Below the pieces are notes generated by a model, which ran no database searches, was not told where the DNA came from, and saw only the letters and a program-made list of their open reading frames with translations. A program made the translations under genes and the position numbers. Of a stretch of 35,051 nt of DNA, positions 7,430-15,103 are shown piece by piece. Positions within the stretch are counted from its first letter, which is position 1. Each line of letters begins with the position of its first letter. The DNA is from Fen-1298 sp050015675 (GTDB lineage: Bacteria; Bacteroidota; Ignavibacteria; UBA10030): positions 1 through 35,051 of the forward strand of contig JBEKAY010000040.1 in NCBI GenBank assembly GCA_050015675.1, written 5' to 3'.

Positions 7430-9127
7430 ATGTTTTTTCACATCTTTTATTACAAACTCCTTTCGTTCTTTCAAACTGCATTTGATAGACGTGCTGTGTC
7501 TATTGTGCGTGGTATCGCGTCGTCCGTTGTCTTTTGTGGATTTGCATACGGCGCGTACACATTTGCTTTTACAGCAACACGCTTCATGCTGGAGCACACA
7601 CGCATAGGTTTATACCTGTACCATACGTTTATCTCGATGCTGCTCTTTGTGCTTTTTATCGCGGTGAATCTTGGCAACATCATCGTCTCATACTCAACGC
7701 TGTATCGTTCTTCAGAAGTAAGTTTTCTTCTTACAAAACCTGTATCATTTACCACGATATTCATTCTGAAATTTTTTGACAATTTTTTTTACAGCTCAAC
7801 GACGCTTTTCGTCATTGCGTTTATGGCGCTGTTTGGTTATGGCAGTTACTTCGGATATCCATGGTACTATTTTGCCGGAATTATGCTTTTCGTACTGATT
7901 CCGTTTATGTTTCTTTCTGCATGCCTTGCCGTCCTCATTCTGATGACAATCATGAAACTTGCAGGGAAAATTGGATTCCGAAAAGTGATGGCGGGACTAT
8001 TTACGCTCTATTTCTTTTTCATCTATTTGTTCTTCGACTCATCTAATCCAGTTACATTAGTAGAAAAGGTCAATCGCTATTATCCAAATGTGGATGCTTA
8101 TCTTGCGCACGTGACTCCGAATATTCTTCAATACCTTCCCAATCAATGGGTGGCTCAATTTTTCTTTTATGTTGCCCGCGGTGAGGTGATGAAGGCATTA
8201 CCGTACGCTGGTATTCTTCTTTCTGTCACCATTGTGATGTTTGGTCTGTGTCTTTTTGTAGCGAAACGATTTTATTATCGAAGCTGGTTAGTGTCGCTGG
8301 ACGTACAATCTAAGGCGCAGAAGTTTTACGATCAGGCTCACAGACACTTTATGGATTTCCGATCTCACAGCTTATTTCCATCACAGATGGAAGTATTGGT
8401 GAAAAAGGAATTCTTGACATTTATCAGAGAGGCCAGCCAGTGGATTCATCTTGTTGTGATGGTCATCTTGACCGGTTTGTTCGCAATGAGTGTCAGCAAA
8501 ATCAATCTTAATTTACATATAATGGATGTGCAGTTGTTGACATATTTGGTGATGTTTGTGTTTGGAGGGTTTATGATTAGCTCGCTCGCGCTTCGATTTG
8601 TTTTCCCGATGATTGGGTTGGAAGGGCAGACATTTTGGGCGCTCCGAAGCAGTCCCATTAACGAGAGTAAAATATTCATGGTTAAATTCATTCTTGGATT
8701 TGTACTGGCGCTACCGATTGCAGAGTATATCGCCGTTGCAAGCAATATTCCATTTATGGGTAAAACAGAATTGGGCTCGATGTTTTTGTGGTTCGGTGTC
8801 TTTAATGCGTTTTGGATTTCACTTACAATGGTTTCATTCAATCTTGGTTTTGGTGGATTCTTTGCCAACTATCTTGAGCGGAACCCAATTCGCGCAGCAT
8901 CCACACAAGGCGCCACATTGACCTTTTTAGCGACGCTTCTTTATCTTATCGTTATTGTAGTTATTATTCTTGTTCCTGTTTCTGCGTATTTTGCAGCGTT
9001 ATTTCAGTTTAAAATATTCCGCGCTAAAATACTTTTAATTGCTGGAGTACTCCTCGTTGTTGTTTCGTTTCTCCTTTCCGCGCTCGGATTTATTGTCGGA
9101 CTGCGGTCAATGCGCCGAGATCTTTAA
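7430..9127 (+). CDS. ABC exporter permease, large ABC-2-like membrane protein
   Basis: The 565-aa product is very hydrophobic with roughly ten or more predicted membrane helices, for example around residues 25-50, 65-85, 120-145, 150-175, 190-205, 255-275 and several in the last 230 residues. It carries no ATP-binding motif. Being 5 bp behind the ATPase gene, it is almost certainly its membrane partner. The double set of helices either side of a soluble stretch near residues 280-335 (VSLDVQSKAQKFYDQAHRHF) suggests a fused pair of six-helix halves, so one polypeptide may supply the whole channel. It matches the look of the 'putative ABC exporter' permeases of Bacteroidota/Chlorobi. Substrate unknown. 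Confidence 0.8.
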   Translation: MFFHIFYYKLLSFFQTAFDRRAVSIVRGIASSVVFCGFAYGAYTFAFTATRFMLEHTRIGLYLYHTFISMLLFVLFIAVNLGNIIVSYSTLYRSSEVSFLLTKPVSFTTIFILKFFDNFFYSSTTLFVIAFMALFGYGSYFGYPWYYFAGIMLFVLIPFMFLSACLAVLILMTIMKLAGKIGFRKVMAGLFTLYFFFIYLFFDSSNPVTLVEKVNRYYPNVDAYLAHVTPNILQYLPNQWVAQFFFYVARGEVMKALPYAGILLSVTIVMFGLCLFVAKRFYYRSWLVSLDVQSKAQKFYDQAHRHFMDFRSHSLFPSQMEVLVKKEFLTFIREASQWIHLVVMVILTGLFAMSVSKINLNLHIMDVQLLTYLVMFVFGGFMISSLALRFVFPMIGLEGQTFWALRSSPINESKIFMVKFILGFVLALPIAEYIAVASNIPFMGKTELGSMFLWFGVFNAFWISLTMVSFNLGFGGFFANYLERNPIRAASTQGATLTFLATLLYLIVIVVIILVPVSAYFAALFQFKIFRAKILLIAGVLLVVVSFLLSALGFIVGLRSMRRDL

Positions 9128-9203
9128 TTGCAACTTACATTGTGATATGGTACTTTCAACATCAGTAACGAACCAAATGTGAACATCTTCTATGAAAGTC
9201 TAA

Positions 9204-11201
9204 ATGAAAATTTCAATTATTCTTCCAGTAATCCTTTCTGTGATGTTCGTTTTTTCAACCAGCGTGCAGTCGCAAACTCTTTCGGATAGTATTGTATTCC
9301 AGCCAGAAGCAGAGCGCGAGTTTGTCGATGCGATGAAATCGTTCAAAGCTGGTCATTTCGATACTGCATCAGTTTTATTCTCCCGCATGATCAAGAACTA
9401 TCCCCGAAGCCATCGAACGACAGGTGCGTTTATCATGGGGGCGAAAGCGTTTTATGAACTGAAGAACTATCAAGAATCTGTCCGTCTTCTGAAGAACTTG
9501 ATTGATCTGTATCCTCAGTCAACCTATATAGACGATGCACACTATACTCTTGCGCTTGATTACTTTCGTACGGGACGTTATGAAGACGCTGCATCGGAAT
9601 GTATTGTGCTAATTCAAACATCGCCCGAGAAACAATTGTTAACACGTTCCGAGAAGTTAGTAGAAATGCTGACATCGTCGTACCTTACACTTTCGGAATT
9701 ACAGCGGCTTCAGCCGGATGCAAAAAGCGATGAAATGAAATCACTCATGACTATACGAATTGCGGAAAAACTTATACATATCGGAGATCTTGCAGCGTCA
9801 GGAGAAATGCTGCACAAAATAGCATTGCTGTCACCCAAAATAAAATATGTGAGCGATGCTCTTGCGTTATTAGGACAAATGGAAAACCGTGGGATGAAGA
9901 TCGGTGTGGTGTTGCCGCTGATGCTGAAAGCGGAAAGTCCATCGACGCGAGCACTTGGCGTAGAATTTCTGGAGGGTATTCAACTCGCAGTCGACGAATA
10001 CAATCAAAAGGTTCCTTTAAAAATTTCTCTTGAAGTTCGCGATACTGAAAGAGATCCAAGCAAAGCCGAACGGTTAGTAGCCGATTTGTGCACTGACGAA
10101 AAAGTGTCTGCCATCATCGGACCGATTTCGAGTAATGAAGTTCTTGCAAGTGCAGGTATTGCAAACGAACGTGGTGTTCCGCTGATCACGCCCACTGCAA
10201 CTGCGAACGGAATTGCCGCTATCGGCCCATTCATCTTTCAAGCAAATCCGGATTATGACACACAAGGGCGCGATGCCGCAGCATTTGCTTACAACACATT
10301 TGGTGCTCGGAATTTTGCCGTGCTCGCACCGGCAGATGTTGAAGGGAAGCAGCTGGCTGAATCATTTATTGCAGAAATCACTTCGATGGGCGGCGAGATG
10401 ATTGATGTGCAATGGTATGCGGCGGGTTCGATGGATTTACGGATGGAACTGACGAGCATGAGGCGAAAAGCATTGGAGCGACTTGAAGTACCGACGATTG
10501 ATTTTAGTGCAAAGATGCGGCAATCAGAGTTGAATAAATTTATTAAGTGGGGCGTTAATCAACACGTTCTGGATTCGCTTATTGAACGCGGGCTCACCGC
10601 GCCTATAACGTTGTTATTTGGCAGTAGAGGAAAACTGATTGCCGACTCATTAAAAATCCCAATGCATCATGAACACATGAAATATGATAGTCTCGGATTG
10701 CCGGTGAGGATAATCGACGCTCTCTTTGTGCCGATTGCCAGCTCGGAAGAAATTCCGATTGTGAGTTCACAAATAAAATATTTCAACATTCAAGCGCAGA
10801 TCCTTGGCACTGGAGATTGGAATGACGCAGCGGCGCTTGATCAGAATCGCCAGTACACCGATGGCGTGATGTTCTTTATGGATTCGTATCCTGATGTAGC
10901 TAGCGAAACATACCGGACATTTGAAGTAAAGTACAGGTTAGCGAACAACAATAAAACTCCCGGCACCAATGCAGTCTTCGGTTATGATGTAGCGAGGATG
11001 ATTCTCCAGATTGTGTCACAAGGGAACTCAAGGCGGAAAGAAATTGCCGCAGAGCTTGCGAATGTAGAAGGGTTTGAAGGATTGCATTCTCAAATTTCTC
11101 TTTCGAAGAATCGCGTGAATACTTATATGAGTGTGCTGCAGTATAAAGGACGTCAGATTTATCAAATTGGAAAAATTGATCTCGCTCGTATAGGGAAGTA
11201 A
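9204..11201 (+). CDS. Periplasmic TPR plus type I periplasmic-binding-fold protein (LpoA/LivK-like)
   Basis: The 665-aa product has a signal peptide (MKISIILPVILSVMFVFSTSVQS-Q) without a lipobox Cys. Residues about 35-160 carry TPR-like repeats (FDTASVLFSRMIKNYPRSHRT, YQESVRLLKNLIDLYPQS, YEDAASECIVLIQTSPE). From about 230 there is a type I periplasmic binding fold: MKIGVVLPL, then FLEGIQLAVDEYN, the DTERDPSKAERLV motif, AIIGPISSNEV and GVPLITPTATA. The C-terminal half resumes with GYDVARMILQ. The combination is that of 'penicillin-binding protein activator'/LpoA-like and amino-acid ABC binding-like proteins. An extra segment of about 75 residues near 430-505 interrupts the binding fold. A role in cell-wall or envelope assembly is an inference. 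radC follows 3 bp later. Confidence 0.8.
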   Translation: MKISIILPVILSVMFVFSTSVQSQTLSDSIVFQPEAEREFVDAMKSFKAGHFDTASVLFSRMIKNYPRSHRTTGAFIMGAKAFYELKNYQESVRLLKNLIDLYPQSTYIDDAHYTLALDYFRTGRYEDAASECIVLIQTSPEKQLLTRSEKLVEMLTSSYLTLSELQRLQPDAKSDEMKSLMTIRIAEKLIHIGDLAASGEMLHKIALLSPKIKYVSDALALLGQMENRGMKIGVVLPLMLKAESPSTRALGVEFLEGIQLAVDEYNQKVPLKISLEVRDTERDPSKAERLVADLCTDEKVSAIIGPISSNEVLASAGIANERGVPLITPTATANGIAAIGPFIFQANPDYDTQGRDAAAFAYNTFGARNFAVLAPADVEGKQLAESFIAEITSMGGEMIDVQWYAAGSMDLRMELTSMRRKALERLEVPTIDFSAKMRQSELNKFIKWGVNQHVLDSLIERGLTAPITLLFGSRGKLIADSLKIPMHHEHMKYDSLGLPVRIIDALFVPIASSEEIPIVSSQIKYFNIQAQILGTGDWNDAAALDQNRQYTDGVMFFMDSYPDVASETYRTFEVKYRLANNNKTPGTNAVFGYDVARMILQIVSQGNSRRKEIAAELANVEGFEGLHSQISLSKNRVNTYMSVLQYKGRQIYQIGKIDLARIGK

Positions 11202-11204
11202 CTA

Positions 11205-11930
11205 TTGAAACAACCTCGTGACACAATGCATGTATCAGAGCCGATATTTTATCATATTCCCATTACATCGTGGCCTGTCGACGAACGTCCGAGAGAAAAA
11301 CTTCTGCATCGTGGAGCCGCCAATTTAACTGATGCTGAGCTGCTTGCCATTCTTATTCGAATGGGGAGCAAGGGCGTCACGGCTGTTGATCTTGCACGTC
11401 GTCTTTTTACTGACGAAAGAACACTGCACGAAATATCCTTGTTGTCTGTTGAAGAGATAAAAAAAATTGGAATCGGTGAAAGCCGGGCTATCGCTATCGT
11501 GGCGGCGTTTGAACTTGCAAAACGACTGCCAGAAACGAAGAGAAAGGAGCGGCTCACGATTCAATCGCCGGAAGATATTGTTCACCGATTTGGGGCGAAG
11601 TTTAAAGATTTAGTGCAGGAAGAATTCTGGGTATTTCCATTAAACTCTATCAACAGGCTCCTTGAACCAAAACAAATAACAAAAGGAATTTTGAGTTCAT
11701 CGCTTGCTCATCCGCGGGAATGTTTTCGCGAGGCGATTACCCAATCGGCGGCGGCAGTTATTTTTGTGCACAACCATCCTAGCGGCAATCCGGAACCAAG
11801 CCAGGATGACATCACTATCACCAAACAGCTTGTGGAGGCAGGGAAGATTATCGGCATTGCAGTGCATGACCACATTATCATTGCGGCAGATCGCTTCGTC
11901 AGTTTCGCAGACCGGAGACTAATGGGGTAA
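11205..11930 (+). CDS. radC: RadC family JAB/MPN-domain protein
   Basis: The 241-aa product has an N-terminal helix-hairpin-helix part (DERPREKLLHRGAANLTDAELLAILIRMG and VEEIKKIGIGESRAIAIVAAFELAKR), then the JAB domain with H189-x-H191 and S199-Q-D-D202 in HNHPSGNPEPSQDD, the metal-binding motif of the family. The closing HDHIIIAADRFVSFADR is also typical. RadC was linked to DNA repair but its biochemical role is not settled. The start is uncertain: TTG at 11205 follows the previous stop by 3 bases and has AGGGA upstream, while an ATG at 11226 would give a protein 7 residues shorter without a ribosome site. Confidence 0.93.
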   Translation: MKQPRDTMHVSEPIFYHIPITSWPVDERPREKLLHRGAANLTDAELLAILIRMGSKGVTAVDLARRLFTDERTLHEISLLSVEEIKKIGIGESRAIAIVAAFELAKRLPETKRKERLTIQSPEDIVHRFGAKFKDLVQEEFWVFPLNSINRLLEPKQITKGILSSSLAHPRECFREAITQSAAAVIFVHNHPSGNPEPSQDDITITKQLVEAGKIIGIAVHDHIIIAADRFVSFADRRLMG

Positions 11931-11952
11931 AATAAAAAAGTGAAAGGTAGAA

Positions 11953-11969
11953 GGGAGACGGGAGACGGG
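11953..11969. repeat. Tandem heptamer GGGAGAC, two and a half copies
   Basis: GGGAGAC occurs twice in a row, followed by GGG, in the spacer between radC and the GH18 gene. It has the same 7-base period as the array at 6668, with an unrelated unit sequence. Confidence 0.6.
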
Positions 11970-12055
11970 TGTATTCTTTTCAGCAACTTAACCCCGATTT
12001 GTTAGGCAACATTGTAAAGAGGTAGAACGAATTTAATAATAAGGAAATACATTCG

Positions 12056-13171
12056 ATGATACTTAGAAGAGTTGTAGTTACGGTATTGTTTTTTATAGGT
12101 GGATTTTCTGTGCTTAGGGCGTTGGAAATAGTGCAAACAGATTCATCGTTTCATGTGTTTGCATTTTATAAAGGCAGTGAGAAGGATATTGATAAATATG
12201 ATATTGAAAAGCTTACCCACATTGTTTTTTGCTTTACGCATTTAAAGGATAATAAAATTGCCATTGATAATGACGAGGACAAAGAGATACTTAAAAGACT
12301 TGTTTCGCTGAAAAAAGAACATCCGAATCTGATAGTATTAATATCGTTTGGAGGCTGGGGTGGTTGTGAAACGTGCTCTGATATTTTTTCAACTCAGTCG
12401 AACAGGAAAGAATTTGCCGAAAGTGTTCGCGCAATGATTCTTCAATACGGTGCCGACGGTTTAGATGTAGATTGGGAAAGTCCGGTCATTGGAGGTTACA
12501 AAAATCATAAAGCAGCAAAAAGTGATAAAGAAAACTTTACATTGTTAATTAAGGAACTACGCGAAACCCTTCCAGCAAGCAATGAATTGTGTTTCGATGC
12601 AAACTCATTTGCAGAATATCTTGAATTGTCTGTTGACTGGAAAGAAATTGTTCCCATGGTGGACTTTGTCAATTTGATGACGTATGACGTGCCAAGTAAT
12701 TTACCAAATTATGCAGGTCACCAAGCTTCGTTATATTCTTCTCCCTATCAGACTGAATCTGTAGATAAAGCTTTGCATTATCTGGATTCAATAAGAGTTC
12801 CTTTAAATAAAATTGTTATTGGAGCGGCATTTTTTGCAATAGCATATGATAATGTGGATTCAACCAATAATGGCTTATGCATGCCGGGAAAAATAGTATC
12901 GTATATATCTTACAACAAATTGGAAGAGAAATATCTTCATAACAATGATTATACATACTGTTGGGATTCTACCGCGCAGGCTCCATATTTGTATAGTAAT
13001 AAACTAAGAACCTTTATAACTTTTGATGATTATGAGTCAGTGAGATTGAAAACAAAATATGCAATTCGCAATCATTTAGGTGGAATAATGTTTTGGCGAC
13101 TTAATGGCGATAAGCCTAAAAATGGCTTGTTAGAATCTATCTATAAAGAAAAAACACAATTTGAAAAGTAA
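12056..13171 (+). CDS. Secreted glycoside hydrolase family 18 protein (chitinase-like)
   Basis: The 371-aa product begins with a signal peptide (MILRRVVVTVLFFIGGFSVLRALE). The GH18 barrel is clear: FHVFAFYKG, the THIVFCFTHL strand, the SFGGWGG motif (97-103), and the catalytic DGLDVDWE (134-141) with the acid E141. MTYDVPSN and the late IRNHLGGIMFWRLNGD strand complete the fold. GH18 enzymes cut beta-1,4-GlcNAc links in chitin or peptidoglycan-like glycans, but some are only binders; here the DxxDxDxE motif is intact, so activity is expected. An AAGGAA ribosome site stands 9 bases upstream. The gene is visibly richer in A+T than its neighbours and stands alone, which hints at separate origin. 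Confidence 0.93.
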   Translation: MILRRVVVTVLFFIGGFSVLRALEIVQTDSSFHVFAFYKGSEKDIDKYDIEKLTHIVFCFTHLKDNKIAIDNDEDKEILKRLVSLKKEHPNLIVLISFGGWGGCETCSDIFSTQSNRKEFAESVRAMILQYGADGLDVDWESPVIGGYKNHKAAKSDKENFTLLIKELRETLPASNELCFDANSFAEYLELSVDWKEIVPMVDFVNLMTYDVPSNLPNYAGHQASLYSSPYQTESVDKALHYLDSIRVPLNKIVIGAAFFAIAYDNVDSTNNGLCMPGKIVSYISYNKLEEKYLHNNDYTYCWDSTAQAPYLYSNKLRTFITFDDYESVRLKTKYAIRNHLGGIMFWRLNGDKPKNGLLESIYKEKTQFEK

Positions 13172-13363
13172 AAATGTTTGCATCAATGTTGCTGACCACT
13201 TTAAATAAGAAATTGGTGGTATAACTCCATTCCCATTAGCGATTTTTAAGGCCAAGTATCTTTGTTTACATCTACACTATCCAAATTATCGTTGATAAAC
13301 TATAAAAGCGTTGGGAATTCTTAATTGCTCTCCAGTGTTTTATTCTGTATATTATTATTCAAA

Positions 13364-14068
13364 ATGATGCGTAAAGACGAGTTGAAGAAGATAACCATCG
13401 CGATAGATGGGCCGGCCGCATCTGGTAAAAGCACGACAGCGAAGTTGGTGGCGCATAAGATGGGGTATCTTCATATTGACACAGGTGCAATGTATCGTGC
13501 TATTACTCTGAAGGCGCTTGACGAAAAAATTGATTTAAACGATAAAAAAGAAATTGTCCATCTTGCCCAGACGAGTGCCGTTCGGTTGGAAGTGGAGGAT
13601 GGTACTACGAAAGTTTTTTTAGACGGCACCGAAGTGACAAAACGAATTAGAACGCAATTAGTGAACCGTTCTGTAAGTACTGTAAGCAGTTATACAGGTG
13701 TCCGTGATGTGATGGTACAAGAGCAGCAACAGATAGCTGCAAGCGGTGGTGTTGTTTTAGAAGGGCGCGATATCGGCACGGTTGTTCTTCCAAAAGCGGA
13801 GCTAAAAATATTTATGGTCGCAAGTGTTGAAGAACGAGCTCGACGGCGAAAAAAAGACCTTGCACAGGTGGGAATAGAAGCACATCAAGATGATTTGATA
13901 AAAGAAATTGCTGCGCGTGATCAAAAGGATTCGACGCGTGAAGTAAGTCCGCTGCGAAAAGCTCCGGATGCAATTGAATTAGACACTTCCCATTTGACTA
14001 TCGAGGAACAAGTCGATTTCATTTTGAAACGTGCAAAGGAAATTATTCGGGAAAAAGAAATATTATGA
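13364..14068 (+). CDS. cmk: Cytidylate kinase
   Basis: The enzyme phosphorylates CMP and dCMP with ATP in the cytoplasm. The ATG at 13364 gives 234 aa; the upstream frame from a TTG at 13325 encodes a hydrophobic stretch unlike the family and was dropped. Motifs are the P-loop GPAASGKST (residues 16-24), HIDTGAMYRAITL, the cmk signature EGRDIGTVVLP, and the lid region VEERARRRKKD and RDQKDSTREVSPLRKAPDAIELDTS. It overlaps ispH by 4 bases (ATGA), so the two are translationally coupled, and rpsA follows. The cmk-ispH-rpsA order is conserved in several phyla. Confidence 0.96.
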   Translation: MMRKDELKKITIAIDGPAASGKSTTAKLVAHKMGYLHIDTGAMYRAITLKALDEKIDLNDKKEIVHLAQTSAVRLEVEDGTTKVFLDGTEVTKRIRTQLVNRSVSTVSSYTGVRDVMVQEQQQIAASGGVVLEGRDIGTVVLPKAELKIFMVASVEERARRRKKDLAQVGIEAHQDDLIKEIAARDQKDSTREVSPLRKAPDAIELDTSHLTIEEQVDFILKRAKEIIREKEIL

Positions 14069-15000
14069 AAGTGACAGTCGATAAATCTTCCGGATTCTGC
14101 TGGGGAGTTGTGCGGACTGTGGATATTGCGGAAAAAGAACTTGCGATGGGAGAGAAACTTTATTCACTGGGCGACATCATTCACAATCCTGTGGAGATTG
14201 AGCGGCTAAGATCCGAGGGGCTTGAAACAGTGACGCACGATGATTTATCGAAACTCCGAGGGGCAAAGATTTTGATTCGCGCGCATGGTGAGCCGCCGGA
14301 GACATATAAACGCGCACAAGAACTTGGCATTACCTTGATCGATGCGACGTGTCCGGTGGTCGGCAAAGTGCAAGAGCGGATTCGCCGGTTCTATGATGAT
14401 GGTTATCAGGTGGTTATTTTCGGCAAGATAGAACATGCAGAAGTTATTGGGCTTGTAGGTCAAACGAACGGCGAAGCGATCGCTATAAAGTCGTTAGATG
14501 AAATTGATAAAGTGAAGATGGATCGGAAAACTGTTCTGTTCTCTCAAACAACGATGGACAAACCGACATTCTATTCCCTCAAAGAAGAATTATCTAAAAG
14601 GATAAAAGAATTGGTAGTCGGATCTATGGAAGAGCTCGCGACTGAATTTCTTGCGAAAGATACCATTTGTGGCCAAGTGTTTGGGAGAGAAAAGAAAATT
14701 CGAGAATTTGCAGCAGAGAACGAGCTTATCATTTTCGTCGCTGGCAGACATAGTTCCAATGGGAAAGTATTATACGAAATTGTTCGGTCAGTCAACTCCC
14801 GGATTCAATTCATAGAAGATGTTCAGGAGCTTCAACCGGAATGGTTTGAAGGAATCGAAACGGTCGGAATCACCGGTGCAACATCAACCCCACAATGGCT
14901 GATGGAGAAGGTAAAAGAAAAAATTGAAACGATGAAGAACATAATGAATTTAAAAAATAGTACACAGCCATCTTTAACTAACGAAATAATCACACACTAA
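14065..15000 (+). CDS. ispH: 4-hydroxy-3-methylbut-2-enyl diphosphate reductase
   Basis: This is the last enzyme of the MEP (non-mevalonate) isoprenoid pathway, turning HMBPP into IPP and DMAPP with an iron-sulfur cluster. The 311-aa product keeps the three cluster cysteines C12 (SGFCWGVV), C96 (DATCPVV) and C202 (DTICGQV), the substrate histidines H40, H74 and H124, and the proton donor E126 (EHAEV). The segment HSSNGKV corresponds to the S-S-N phosphate-binding site. Residues after about 290 are a non-conserved tail. It is coupled to cmk by a 4-base overlap. Its presence says the organism makes isoprenoids by the MEP route. Confidence 0.97.
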   Translation: MKVTVDKSSGFCWGVVRTVDIAEKELAMGEKLYSLGDIIHNPVEIERLRSEGLETVTHDDLSKLRGAKILIRAHGEPPETYKRAQELGITLIDATCPVVGKVQERIRRFYDDGYQVVIFGKIEHAEVIGLVGQTNGEAIAIKSLDEIDKVKMDRKTVLFSQTTMDKPTFYSLKEELSKRIKELVVGSMEELATEFLAKDTICGQVFGREKKIREFAAENELIIFVAGRHSSNGKVLYEIVRSVNSRIQFIEDVQELQPEWFEGIETVGITGATSTPQWLMEKVKEKIETMKNIMNLKNSTQPSLTNEIITH

Positions 15001-15067
15001 ATAAACGCCGGAGTACGTTCTTCGCCGATGTGAAATGGCTGGCATCGAAAAAAGCGTAGTTCGGTTA

Positions 15068-15085
15068 TTCCCGTAAACACGGGAA
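15068..15085 (+). promoter_or_regulatory. Leader hairpin before rpsA
   Basis: TTCCCGT (15068-15074) and ACGGGAA (15079-15085) form a perfect 7-bp stem with an AAAC loop, ending 18 bases before the rpsA ATG and just ahead of its GGAGG. Such a hairpin could be part of autogenous control by S1, but that is inference. No T-run follows, so it is not a terminator. Confidence 0.4.
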
Positions 15086-15103
15086 GCAGTTTTTGGAGGT
15101 TGC

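Noticed and set aside
7148..7597. A 149-codon - strand frame across the ABC ATPase/permease junction
   Set aside because: It is antisense to two well supported genes and resembles no known protein.
6702..9127. This ATPase as the missing partner of the MacA/FtsX operon
   Set aside because: It sits next to its own large ABC-2-like permease 23 kb away and its sequence is of the NatA/CcmA style rather than the MacB/LolD style.
13325..13363. Hydrophobic N-terminal extension of cytidylate kinase from a TTG
   Set aside because: The family starts directly before the P-loop strand, and the ATG pair at 13364/13367 fits; the extension is AT-rich spacer.
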